From contig NC_051082.1 in NCBI RefSeq assembly GCF_004664715.2, positions 9,920,498 to 9,984,497 on the forward strand: DNA of 64,000 nucleotides, read 5' to 3'. The translations under genes and the position numbers were made by a program. The stretch comes from Peromyscus leucopus. Taxonomy: Eukaryota > Chordata > Mammalia > Rodentia > Cricetidae. A model generated the notes under the pieces. The model ran no database searches, had not been told where the DNA came from, and worked only from the letters and a program-made list of their open reading frames with translations. Below are positions 1-29,904 of this stretch, one piece after another. Positions within the stretch are counted from its first letter, which is position 1. Every line of letters begins with the position of its first letter.

Positions 1-90
1 GAAGATCTCTGTGAATTTCAGGCCAACCTGGTCTACATAGCAAGTTCCAGGCTAGTAGGGCTATATAGTGAGACCCCGCCTCAGAAAATC
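1..90 (+). mobile_element. B1 SINE, 3' part (truncated by window start)
   Basis: Matches the right half of B1 in sense orientation (GATCTCTGTGA, then GGCCAACCTGGTCTACATAG and GAGACCCCGCCTCAG), diverged. Confidence 0.7.
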
Positions 91-127
91 TTTCAAAAGA
101 GGGTGGCAGGGAGAGCCTGTGCTCCCC

Positions 128-290
128 AGGTAAAGGACCTGAGTTCAGTTCTCATCACCTACATAAAGATACCCACAAATGCCTGTGACTATAGCTCCAG
201 GGGATCTGATGCCCTCATCTGCCCTCTCTGGACACCTACACCCTTGTGCTGGTACCTACATACAGGCACACTTGTATGCGCATAATACAT
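128..290 (+). mobile_element. B2 SINE, 3' part, diverged
   Basis: The B2 core wording is readable: AGGACCTGAGTTCAG, CTCCAGGGGATCTGATGCCC, then ACACTTGTATGCGCATAAT at the tail. Confidence 0.65.
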
Positions 291-295
291 TTTTT

Positions 296-489
296 CCATT
301 TAGATTTTTATATATGGACGTTTAGCCTGCATGTGTATCTGTGCACCGTGTCCATGCCTGGCGCCCGCAGAGGTCAGAAGAGGGTGTTGGGTCCCCTGAA
401 GCTGTAATTATAGATGTCACTGCTGGGACTTGAGCCCCATCCTCTCTAAGAACAGTGCTCTTAACTGCTGAACCATCTCTCTAGCTCCA
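296..489 (-). mobile_element. B2 SINE, antisense
   Basis: Reverse-complement B2 from its A/T-rich tail to its tRNA-like head: CCTGCATGTGTATCTGTGC, GTCCCCTGAAGCTGTAATTA and CTTAACTGCTGAACCATCTC. It includes a weak B2-type CAGAAGAGGG box at about 375-385. Confidence 0.8.
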
Positions 490-967
490 ATTTCAAAATA
501 TTTTAATAAAAGAAATAGTTAGAGAATAAAGAGAAAAGAAGTAGTAGCTTGCTTTAGGAAAGAAGTAGGCACACTTCAGAGCTTGTCTAGGGAGTAGTGT
601 GGGACATGCAGCTTGGGACTAAGCATAGGAAGGTGTTCATGAGGTTCCTGGGGTTGGACCCTGAAGGAAGGCCAGCCTGGGGAAAGCAGCCATGAATGGA
701 GCTTTAAGGATTCCTTGTGAGTAGCCTGGGTGGAAGTGTCAGGACTTGGGACTGAAGTCCAGAAGGCTAAGGTTGGCATGTGGTGATGACTGCAGCCAGG
801 CACACGGGAGCCCCTGTGCAGGAAGAAGGCTCAGAGGAGCCCTGGACAGGAAGCATAGTGGGTCTGGAGAGGCTGGGGCCAGGGGCCAGCCAGCGGTCCA
901 GACCACCTCAGTGATTGACTGTGGCGTCTGGTGTCTGAGCACACTAGAGTAGAGGGAGGAGGTCAGC

Positions 968-1137
968 CTGGAGGGTGGGAACTGGGGACTCCCACCCTGT
1001 CTCTGGAGGGTGGGGACGGGCACTCCAACCCTGTCTCTGGAGGGTGGGAACGGGCACTCCCACCCTGTCCTGGAGGGTGGGAACGGGCACTCCCACCCTG
1101 TCTCTGGAGGGTGGGAACGGGCACTCCCACCCTGTCT
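968..1137 (+). repeat. 34-bp minisatellite, 5 copies, each a hairpin
   Basis: Five units at 968-1002, 1003-1036, 1037-1069, 1070-1103 and 1104-1137, starting CTGGAGGGTGGGAACGGGCA. Most units contain AGGGTGGGA and its exact reverse complement TCCCACCCT separated by 8-9 bases. Confidence 0.95.
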
Positions 1138-2733
1138 CTGGGTAGCTCCCAGCGTTGCTGGAGTGAAGGGTGCAGCTAACTCCTCGACACAGACTGCAGT
1201 GTGGAGAGACAGTCTGACAGGAGGGCAGAACGCAGAGGACTGGGGCCATGCATCCGAGGAGCAGACAAGCAGTGGCACTTCCTGGAGGCAGAGCCTCAAG
1301 AGCTCCGCTCACTTTTATAGTGGCCTTTACTTGGCAGGCCCTCCATTCATATCTACTGAATGAATTTAAAGTAAAGAGCTGAGTGCTGTATGGTCAGCTT
1401 AGGGGTGGGTGGGGCTAGGAGGTGTCTGTCCACACAGTGGCCTGCCATGGGAGGAATTGTCTCTCTTACTGCAGAGCAAGTCTGGGAGGCTAAGATGACT
1501 GAAAGTAGCTGGTTTGCTGCAGATGAGTGAGGCGGATGCAGACTTGCAGAAAGTGATGTCCGAAGTTGGATTTTGTCAAAACACCATGCTTTGCACACTC
1601 AGGCAGCATTTACAGGAGACACTTGTGCTCCCGTGGCCTTGAATCTGTGCCCACTCCCCCTCCCTGCCCACTTTGGGTAGAGGCTCAGATTCAGGAAGTG
1701 CTCGATGTGGTTCTTTACTGTGAGTAGAAAAGAGAGAAGCAGAAAGGTCAAGGCAGTTAGCACCGCCTTGTCAGTCCTGGGCAGGTGGCTGGGGGAGGAG
1801 AATCTTGAGGGCACACCTGCCACTTGACTGGGCTCGGCTCCAGCAAGCCGTGGCCATGCCAGTACACGAGGCTCTTGCTTCTGCTCTGCCAGATCTTTCA
1901 GTTTTTAGGAAACACTGGGCATCCATGTTTATGTATGGAATTTTCTGGATTGATTTATTCCAAAATGAAGAAACCAAGCAAAACTCTGCTGGATGACCAG
2001 TGTGAAGCTGTGGACACACCTATAAATGTCCTAAGAATCATGAGCGCCTCCAGTTTCTCAAATAGTTGGTAGCTACATCTTAGATTACTGGCCAGCCTCT
2101 TTTCCAATCAGCCAGAGAAGATGCCTGAGGTCCTGCCCTGTGGACTCGCAGTCTGACCTTTCCGAGACTGAGGAATGTTGTGGACCCTCCTCGGGCCAAG
2201 AAGCGGCAGCCACAGCCACACTGTGGATGCACAGCTGTAGGTGGCTCTGGCTCAGAGCCTTCACCTGAGTTCACTCTGGGTTGAAAACACTTGACAGGGT
2301 GAGCGTCAGTGGAAGGGCGCTTCTCTCAGGCAGGGAGCGCCGTCCCCTCCTGTCTCTATACAGAGAACAGATGTTCTATGGTGCTGTGGCAAGGTCCTCT
2401 TCTCTATGCATTCAGTATTTTATGAGGATATTTGACGAGTTTTTCAAAGTCTCTTCCTTTCAGTCCCCATATCCTCAAGAAGTCGATGTGTGGAAAAGAA
2501 AGGAATGTGGTAACTAAGGAACCTTTGTGCCTCTGTCTTCTGGAAGATCTTGGAAACAGGTTTCCATGATTAGAGAAATGAGACTTCTCTTCTTCCTCCT
2601 TTTATACAGTTTTCTGTTGAACCCTTCCATAGAGTGTGACCCTCTTCCCCTTCACCCTCCTGACAAGTTCCCGGGTATTTTCTTCATTGGGAAGACCTTT
2701 CCTCTTGACTCCCAGGTTGTCCACCTCTTGTAA

Positions 2734-21268
<18,535 letters not shown>

Positions 21269-23275
21269 CCGGGAAGCGCTTGTCCCTCCCTCTGCCTCAG
21301 CCGAGGAGGAGCGGGCTCCACTCTCCAAAGGCCGGCCTTTTTCAGAGCACTCCCTCAGCCCTGCACTGTGACGCCTTCTGAGCAGGCACATGCTCACTCT
21401 GCAGTGTTCATTGTCACAGGGACTCCTGGACGTGTCTCAGAGGACCCGGAAATCTCCTGAAGAAGTGACTTGAGCCAGTATGTGATGTGTGCAGCCTGCA
21501 GTCGCCAGGAAGTGGTGGCTGTCGGTGGCATAAAAGGGAAACAGAAGAGACACTGTCCTTTTGCACAAGAGTCTGCTCTCAGCCTCTGTTAGATCAGGCT
21601 GGCCAGCCCTCTGGATGCAATCCTCTAGCCGATGGTGGATGCCTGTGGGTCACCTGGACTCCATAACCTGGGACGTGTCACAACTAAGAGCCAGCTCCAT
21701 CCAGTACAGGATTTGGTACTGGGGTCTCCACCTTCCCCAGCCTGCCAGGAGGGCTTTGCTTGGCCATACACCTTTGTAGACACAGGAGGTCGGGGGACAG
21801 CTGCATTTTGTTTATTTATTTTTAAGTTTGATGTAAGGTTTTTGCGACTTTGTTTTTTCTAATCTTGAGGACCAGGTAAGGTAGCTGAAACCCACTGAGA
21901 CCCACCATAGGATTCTCTGACTACATACCTCTGTCCTAGAAGCCAGAAAGGAGTAAGAACAAACGGGGAGATCATGCCTGAACAGTGATGTAGTCATAAC
22001 CACCCAGCAGTAGAGTAGTAAAACCCGTCAGGGTTCCGAGTGTCCTGCTGTGCTGTGTGGCCTGCATCTTGGGTGGATTACACTTGGGTGTGATGTCAGT
22101 CAGGCTCAGCTCCAAGCTGGAGGCGGCCAGGACCTTAATCACTTCTCTATACAGTCACAGGAAATACCTTTTCTAGAGAATTCTTACAGAAAGCCAGGTC
22201 TCTCCTTTCATTAGATCAAAAGGGACTCGTGTACATATCCAACCCAAAGTGTTGGCTCACAAAACCAGTTACAAACACGGTGAAATTTTTCTGGACCATA
22301 GGAATATTGTTTCAAAGAAATAGTACAACTCAACCATTAAACCAGTACTTGAAGCTGAGCCTCTTTGTGGGACTTTAACAAAATGCCTTTTTAAAGCATT
22401 AACAGCTGATTGAAGTATTTTTGACTCCCCCTCCCAGACCTTAGGGTTGATTTTGAAGCCCTGTTTCTAGTCCTTGTGTTATATCTGTCTCTGTCTGCGG
22501 GTGGTGGGTGTGGACCGGCTTCCCAGAGCCTCCTGACAGGCAGTGAGCCCGGCTTCCCTGGAGAATCATGCAACTAAGTTCTTCCAAGAGACTTTCTTGT
22601 CCTGGTTATTAACAAAGAAAGAAAGGAAAAAAATGTAATAATTGATATGATTTTGTAAAAGTATTTTTCTTGAGATAATCTAACGTTTAAAACATTATAT
22701 TAATAACACATGGTGGGAATGTGAAAGCAGAGAAATAACTTGTAAATGGGTGATTGTTCTCTGTCCCACCAGCTGTGGGGGGGGGTTGACTTTCCAATGT
22801 ATAGCTTAAAGAATCTGATATATCAAACCATTTGTATCTAACGTGTACAGTGTAAAATTGACTTAAATATCGCAGTGCTATTTTTTCTTATCAGAGAGGA
22901 AACCCTCAAGGCCTTTTGAGAACGTAAGATGGTGGGATGTAAACTTGTATAAAGCCACCCCGGGAGGACGGACTGTAAAGTAGATGTTTGTAATCTTTTA
23001 CCACAGGATTACTTTTTCTCAGAATTCATCGGAACTTTGAATCTTTCTCTCTCTTTCTCTTTTTTTAAATGGGCTGTTTTTACTGCAGGGGCTTTTCTTC
23101 TCTAGAAACCCAACTCTACACAGAAAAAGAAAAAAGGAAAAAAAAAACACAAAAAAACAGAAAAACACTATAAAAAGTTTTGAAGGCAGCAAAGGGTAGT
23201 TTTCATCTGGTGTCTTTTATTTAAGTTTTTTAAGTTAAGAAAAGCTGGTGACATATTTATACGTTTTTGTGCAAA

Positions 23276-23281
23276 AATAAA
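23276..23281 (+). promoter_or_regulatory. MED13L: Proximal polyadenylation signal AATAAA
   Basis: Canonical hexamer in an A-rich stretch, followed 40-55 bases later by a GT-rich stretch (TGTACTTCTGTGTG), as expected of a downstream element. Use would shorten the 3' UTR by about 570 bases. Confidence 0.55.
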
Positions 23282-23847
23282 TGAATGGCAATAGATTTAA
23301 AAAAATCTTATTATGTACTTCTGTGTGAAAAAGTCTGTATAATATTTCCCTTAAATATGCATTATTTTACTTGTGAGTTTTTTACAGAATTAATCTGAAA
23401 TGTACAAGCCCTGGATTTGCTACAGAGTGAGAAGTTATTTTATTTTTTTTTTTTATTTTTAATTTTGAAAATTCAGCCGAAATCAGAACTCCTACCATGG
23501 TTTGAAACGGGGAGGAGGGAGGGTAGCAGGGAGGGCTTGTCCGGCATGCCTGTATGTATATTTCAGAGCCTTTTTTAATTGTCAAAGCTGTACATTTCTG
23601 GGAAGTTCTGATTTTTTTGTTTCCTTTTTCCTTCAAGCATTTTTGCAGTGAGCTTCTTTTCTATATAGCAGGCGATTGGGAAGAATACAGAAATATGTGA
23701 CGTTCATTTAAGAACTGCAGCGTGGCGCTGCTTCAGTACACTAAAGACTTTGATAAAAAGAGACAATGCTAAAGGCCTCCATTTTAAATGTCATTCATAT
23801 ATACCTTGTGGATGAGAGCTATATACTTTTACACACTTTTTTAGAGG

Positions 23848-23853
23848 AATAAA
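23848..23853 (+). promoter_or_regulatory. MED13L: Distal polyadenylation signal AATAAA
   Basis: Canonical hexamer at the point where the AT-rich, repeat-free 3' UTR gives way to GC-richer intergenic sequence. A pyrimidine-rich tract follows from about 23,879. Taken as the main 3' end. Confidence 0.7.
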
Positions 23854-23879
23854 TTATTGAATTACTGAAACCTGGATGT

Positions 23880-25689
23880 CTTTCTTCCCTCCCACCCTGT
23901 CTCGGTATTGAGCTCACACAGCTGGAGTCTATGTGGTGTCGGCCTCACAGACCGAACAGTGCTGGCCTGGGACGGGCGTGCGCTGCCAGTGCTCTTCCCA
24001 AGCACTGCTGTGTCGTCATCCCCGGGTCAGGTTTCAGATGCTGCCACCACAGAGGCCAGCACGGGTGCCCTTTGAGGCCCTTGGCTGTCTTGAGCAGGTC
24101 AGGTCTGAGGGTCTTTTGTCCTGGGACAGTTGTGAGCAGCCCTAGGACAAGTTACAAGTCCGTTCGCATTTCCCCGAGCTCTCCTGACTCACAGGCAGAT
24201 GACAACAGTTGGCCGTTGGTCGTGACACAAGCAGGCCAGTCCTGCTAAGCACACCCCAGCCACTGTGAGTTTTTTTCCCTCCAGCAGGAAAAGCCACTTA
24301 CTCTAGAGGAGTCTTGGGGATTTATTCACTGTCCTGTCCCATTGGAAATCTTCCTCAAAATGGGTGAGCCCCAGGCCTTGGCAACACTTACGGTAAAAGT
24401 TAGAATAAATTTGAAGGAACTTGCTTTTCATTGCCCTCCATCAACTTCAAACTCTATCCTCAACGTAACGGTCTCTGAATTTAGACAGCAGTTTGCTGGG
24501 ATGCCTCCACAGACCCCCTCCCCTGTCCCTTCATTTGCAGTGAAGGATGAGGGGAGTCCCATGAGAAGTGTCCTGCAAACCAGAAAGCTGGTTTGTGCTC
24601 CCTGGAGGGCCGAGGAAAGCAAGGCCAGACTTTTGGTTAGAGCTGTGGCCACCATGGACATACATGGTGCACAGTTTGCGGTACTAGCCCACACACACAA
24701 TACGCTCCCCGGATCTCTCTAACCCAGGCTCACCACACTAATCAGAACTGGGTGGGTTGTAACAGGCATTCACGTATGCCTTCCTCAGCTCTCACATCCA
24801 GTCATGAGTTAGCCTGATCTCATCATTGCTGACTATTCTGTGGGAAGTGAGAGATCATTCAGCCTGTGGCTAAGTCCGAGGTGGCAGAAAGGTTTGTTGA
24901 CTGCGTTGAGACATCTTGACGAGTAGCCATCGCTCCAGTCATCTGTACTGCTCAGGTGCAGTTCCCCCCCCCTTCCACTTTACCTGTGTGGTGGCGTGAC
25001 TTTATATTCCTGCCTTCGGGACGGGCAAGGGATTTCTTACCAGCTGGCATCAAAGAGGAAAACTCCCTTGGAAACTGCTCTTCATCAGTAAAAGGATTCA
25101 AGAGCAGATGAACCGCAAGACCCGCTCCTGAAGCCAAAGCCACATACTGAGCTCAGCCTGCTGTGGCCATGACAGGTCCCTGTGAAAAGTAGTTTGACTC
25201 GGACTCCTACCAAGGTGTCGTTTCTAATATGTCTGACTAGGTGTCGCGGGAGTCTCATTTACATCTACTCCACAGAAAGTCACTCATAGTTACTCTTTCA
25301 TGTTACTAATGACAGGCACTAAAGGGAGCCCTGTGGTCCCAGGTAGTTACAAGAATGTGAACTGTGTCCTGGGCCTCCAGCTTTGCTTCCTAACCAGATT
25401 AACCAGATTAATCACTTCACTGTGCCTAAAAGTCTTGAGTTTTAAAACTTTTTTTTTTGGACTCAGCTTCTGGCTACAGCTCTAACGAAGCCAGTCCGAA
25501 GCCGGTGAAGAACACTGTCTAGGCTCCAGGAGGCGGGCTGAAGAGGGCTGTGTATGTGCTTTCTCTTTGAAATGAATCAGCCCAACGCGTTGCATCGGTA
25601 CTCGGTGATCAGATTCCAGAAGCAGACACCCGTGGTTACTAGGCAATGGGAATCCCGCATGCAGACATCAGCCCATGGTCTCACTTCAT
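23880..25689. other. Intergenic, repeat-poor flank of MED13L
   Basis: From 23,880 to about 24,250 the sequence is GC-richer with scattered CpGs. The rest is unique-looking; no exon, SINE or LTR is recognised. Confidence 0.7.
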
Positions 25690-25850
25690 TCTTTTCTTTT
25701 TGATTTTTTTGAGACAGGGTTTCTCTGTGTAATTTTGGTGCCTGTCCTGGAACTCACTCTGTAGATCAGGCTGGCCTGGAACTCACAGAGATCTGCCTGG
25801 CTCTGCCTCCCGAGTGCTGGGATTAAAGGCGTGCGCCACCACTGCCTGGC
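25690..25850 (-). mobile_element. B1 SINE, antisense, full length
   Basis: Near-complete antisense B1 from the T-rich tail (TTTTTTTGAGACAGGGTTTC) through GAGTGCTGGGATTAAAGGCG to CACTGCCTGGC. It carries the TTTGGTGCCTGTCCTGGAAC variant that suggests a cricetid. Confidence 0.93.
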
Positions 25851-26611
25851 TTGCTCTTTATTCTTAAATAAAAGGAAGGAGCAGAGCACACTAGGCCTTC
25901 GTGGTTGGCTACATTACCTGCTTTGGGCTGATACCAACATGGGCTCCTAAGTACCTAAAGTCACCAGGGACTCTCCGCTGATTGACCACCACCCTGCTTT
26001 TAACCCCCATGGCCCTGCCATTGATCAGGCTTATTCCCATGTCACTGCCCCAGGAAGGGGGATGACACTCAAGGACATTGGTCACCCCAGGTTAGCACTA
26101 GAAGCTCTGAATGCTGGAAGGCTTCTCTAGTCACCTAGGGAAAGCCGTGGTAAGCAATTTAACATGTAAAATATCAACCGCTGTCCCCTAACTGTGAGGG
26201 CAGCTCTGACTTGGTTCACCCAGGGCTCCTGGTGTGTTCGTTTCCATGAATGTCCTGTCTGGCCCTCTCAAGTGCAAGACTTGACCGTGAAGAAGGTGGT
26301 GGGTGTCTGTATGGTTGAGAGGCCTGCTGCCTCTGGCCTGATGGCTCATGGATCACTGCAAAGCTAAGAAAGTCCTGCAGCATCAACTTGTGACCACTGT
26401 CCCGGTCATTTATGACAGAGGAGAGAGTGTCCTTACCTTGGACCAAGACTACACACTGAACTGAGAATAGCCCCCACCCCAAATATCGGAACATTGGGAA
26501 CATAGACCGCCATGCACCTCAAAACTTAGCAGCGATTTACCAGACAACCCATCAGCCCCTGGCACTTCTGGAGGAGGAGGCTCGGAAAAGGAAATTCAAA
26601 TGGTTTCTTCG
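25851..26611. other. Intergenic unique sequence
   Basis: No repeat or exon recognised. Confidence 0.65.
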
Positions 26612-26634
26612 TGTGTGTGTGTGTGTGTGTGTGT
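26612..26634 (+). repeat. (GT)n microsatellite
   Basis: About eleven GT units, placed at the tail side of the adjacent antisense B2. Confidence 0.95.
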
Positions 26635-26639
26635 TTTAA

Positions 26640-26822
26640 ATATATATACTTTATTTTATTTTATGTGCATTGGAATTTTGTCTGCATGTACAGACAGCTG
26701 TGGGAAGGCGTCAGAAGCCCTGGAACTGGACTTACAGACAGGTGTGAGCTGTCATGTGGGTGCCGGGAACTGAACCCGGGTTAAGAGCCAGGGCTCTTAA
26801 CTGCTGAGTCATCTCTTCAGCC
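26640..26822 (-). mobile_element. B2 SINE, antisense
   Basis: TTTTATGTGCATTGGAATTT, CTGGAACTGGACTTACAGAC, GTGCCGGGAACTGAACCC and TGAGTCATCTCTTCAGCCCC identify a full antisense B2. Confidence 0.92.
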
Positions 26823-27151
26823 CCTCTGTTTGTTTCCTATTTGACAATTTTGCTTGGAATTTAAGGGGGGGGGGTTTGTCCAACGCTTTTCTCTGCACTT
26901 GTGTGGCACCTCAATGCTGAGCCTCCGCTTTGGGGTGGAGAGCACACTCGTATGCACCTAATCTGATGTGTGCATTTTTCTCTCATCGATTTCTCTAGCC
27001 GGTCCCCGTTGTTTTAGCTTGGAGTTTTTCCACATAGCTACATCCTAAGACACGACTCTTCTGCATGGTCTCTTCTCATCTGCCCTGCTCGTCTCTCCAG
27101 TTTCATGCTTAAGAGTTTTGTCTCGCGTGTCTTGAATCTTAATTGCCTGCT

Positions 27152-27161
27152 CAATTAATTG
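27152..27161. promoter_or_regulatory. Homeodomain-type palindrome CAATTAATTG
   Basis: Perfect 10-base palindrome with two TAAT-type cores, with another CTTAATTG twelve bases upstream. Function inferred only. Confidence 0.35.
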
Positions 27162-27200
27162 TCACTTTCCATATACAGGCATTTGTAGCCCTAGGCTTGC

Positions 27201-27222
27201 GGGGGTGGGGGGTGGGGGTGGG
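27201..27222 (+). promoter_or_regulatory. G-quadruplex motif with one-base loops
   Basis: Four G tracts of 5, 6, 5 and 3 separated by single T bases, a strong canonical G4 pattern. GCGCCATCTT, close to a reverse-strand YY1 core, follows at 27222-27231. Confidence 0.55.
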
Positions 27223-29904
27223 CGCCATCTTCAGACTAAATTCAGTATTCTTGAGTTCTTCAAGAGGCTTTCATGTCTTGGTGCCGGATTCCCAGAGGTG
27301 TGGCAAGGAAGGAAATTAGACACATGTTTAAATTGATCTTCCCAGTAAATTGATCTTACCAGGTTACACTGAATTCTTTTGTATCCCTCGTTAAGGATAG
27401 TTGTCTTTGGGTTTAAAGTATAAAGCCTGTTGAACTAGAATAGCCTCTCACCACACTATAATCTGTCGATGATAGGTTTTTTACAGGCATCCCCTCACAA
27501 AGGCCCCCTGTGTCCTAATTTGGGGACAGTTGTTTACAGTTTCTAGTAGCTACCTTTAAAAAGTAAAGAGAGATAAGTAAAATTTACTTAACAATGTATT
27601 TTATTTCACCCAGTGAAGCCAAACTCTCTGTTTTTACGTGACGTCGACGTAAAGCTTGGAAGCATCTAACATCCCTTCTTGCCCAGCAGGCCTTCAAAGG
27701 GCTCTGTCGTCACAGCGCTCTCAGGGTTGGTTACTGATTTGAGTTAGTCGGGGGACGCTATACTGCTTGTTTTTAATTTAAATTGTAACCAAGTAATCCG
27801 CGGTTGCATGCCCACTTCAAAAGGCTCCGGTACCCACCCTGGGCCAATGGCCGCCTGTGGGGCGGTGTGGGCTGCTGTAGGGCCGCAGACCTCTAGCTCT
27901 GGGGTAGCTAGAGGACGGCATCTCCCACTGTGACTGCATCTGGGCCTTCTCCTCTCCACACTTGCTTATTGGTGCGTGCAGGTTTAATGATGTGTCTGTT
28001 ACAACCACACAAGGGCCCTTTGTTCTGCAGACGCCTTGGTAGCTGTCAGCCCTCTCTGCCTTGACTTAGAGTCCGGTATTCTGCCGTGACTGCCTTGCGG
28101 CGTCTGCCTCTGGCTTTTGTGTTGGGTGAGCTGCATCGTGCAGGTGGCTGAGTTTTATTTTTTAATGTTTCTGTTGAATGGGATCATTTTGGCCATGTGC
28201 ATTTAGTTCTGTCCAGAAGTTTCTATCACTAAGAGTGCCTACTGGTTTCCATGCATGTGTGGACTCTGCAGACTCCGCTATTAACTCATCTTCTAGAACA
28301 TTGTGGAAAGAAGTCTACTTTCCGCTGGTGTTGACTAACCCATCCACAAACGTGACCTTAGGCTGTTTGCGGCCACTCTGATGAAAACACTACTGTTGCC
28401 CTGCCTGTCCCAGCTCTGTTCCCTGACCCTGGGATTTAATGGATGGGTGCTCAACTGCTGTGCCCAGGAATGTGCTAGGGAGGGCTAGGCTCCGCCACTG
28501 CCCTTTTCCTTGGACATAGGTCACCGGGTTGCAGGCCAACCCCCGACAAAGGCTGAAGAGAGTGTTACCCGGGGACTGCATCCATCAGCAGCCCTTTCCT
28601 CCTCTCACCCAGGTCATGTGAGTAGGAGTCATGGGCCTCGAGGCACCAGTTCCAATCCTGACCCCACTTTTAAGGTAGGGAATCGTTGTGGGTGGCCGTG
28701 GGCAGCTCTAACTGGGTGGTGTCCCTATCTAGCACGGTCTGCTCGCCCCTGTTTTGGGGTACACTTCCCATGCCTGGGTCTCCCCTTCTCCTCTGCAGCT
28801 TCCTTCCCTATCAGTTGATCCTCCTTCACTGCCCCTGGCCAAGTCTCTGTCCTTGATTTCCTGGGGCTGACCACAGGGGTCCCAGAGACCCCAGACTTGC
28901 ATCCAGGCAGTGCATGGGGCCTGGGGATCTGCATTAAAGGCCTCCCCCCCCCCAGGTGACTCACTCCCCAGGTGACTAGAAACTTTTGCTGGTACTGTTC
29001 AGGCAGGTAGGCAATGAAGGGACCCTGCCCACATGCAGTCTCCATGGCCACGTGAACCGGGGTTGTCTTCTTTGCATGGAGAACGCAGGACTGCATCATC
29101 CCCTGATACTAGAAGTCTCTAGTAACGTTTCCTACCAGAAACCTCTCCCAGAGTCCTGCCCTGAGCCCACTGTTCCTTCAAACCTTGTCCTCGCTCTGGA
29201 AATCTGCTACTGAGAACTCAGCCCATGTTACCTTTCTCATCCCCATAACCTGCTGCCCACTGATTCTACATTCTGGAGGTCCTGAAGTCTCTGGCCAGGC
29301 ACTGAGATGCCACAAGAAACCCCCCACCCTCCCCTGGAGCCCAATGCAGCTTCCTTCAGTCCTGGGAGGTTAGTAGGCGAGGCGATCATGCAGGCCCAGC
29401 CTGGCATGAATACTACCAGAACAGGGCGGCTGTGGCCAGGTCACATATGGAAGGGCCTTCTGTCCATGTGAGGCAGTGAGGTTTCCACGTTACCCACAGA
29501 ACCCATAGAAAGTGGGAATGCTGGCAGACACGGGGTGTGGGATCTGTTTCAAGGCAGAGGCACAGCATGTGGGGGCCAGAACAGGCGACTTGCTGTCCAG
29601 TTCAGATTGCCACTAAGCGGGGATGGAGATGAAGGACGAAACGGTCTGTGTAAGCAAGGACCAGCCTTTCTGACTGTGTGGCTGTGGGAGGAAAGTGGCA
29701 GCCATGGATGCTCCTGTCCCAGTGTAGGGAGGGAGCGGCAAGCCTGAGGACCAGTGTGATGGCGCCAATGATGTGGGGATGGACGTCAGGGACGGAGAAG
29801 GTTGTTTGTGTCCTGCCACTGCAGTGGGGCAGGGAGCCCGGCAGTGGCTAGAGAGGTGGAGATATCAGTCCTGGCTGAGCACAGCATTGTTGTTTGTTTC
29901 TGCT

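Larger units (their letters stand above)
21269..23872 (+). other. MED13L: MED13L 3' untranslated region
   Basis: About 2.6 kb of sequence follows the stop codon with no SINE insertion, which contrasts with the repeat-rich flanks and fits an exon under selection. The first half is of average composition; from about 22,580 it becomes AT-rich with A tracts (23,119-23,178) and T tracts (23,440-23,465). Two AATAAA signals (23276 and 23848) suggest alternative 3' ends. The distal cleavage point is estimated 15-25 bases after the second signal. Confidence 0.85.
26830..29904. other. Longest repeat-poor intergenic block
   Basis: About 3 kb with almost no recognisable SINE or LTR. It contains a homeodomain-type palindrome (27152), a G-quadruplex motif beside a YY1-like site (27201-27231), a CpG-bearing palindrome (27633-27653) and a CCAAT plus GC box (27844-27868). 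A possible L1 relic lies near 28,130-28,340. No splice-compatible exon was found. Confidence 0.7.

Noticed and set aside
23987..24007. Hairpin CAGTGCT/AGCACTG just beyond the MED13L 3' end
   Set aside because: Only 7 base pairs; too short for a microRNA precursor, and expected by chance at this scale.
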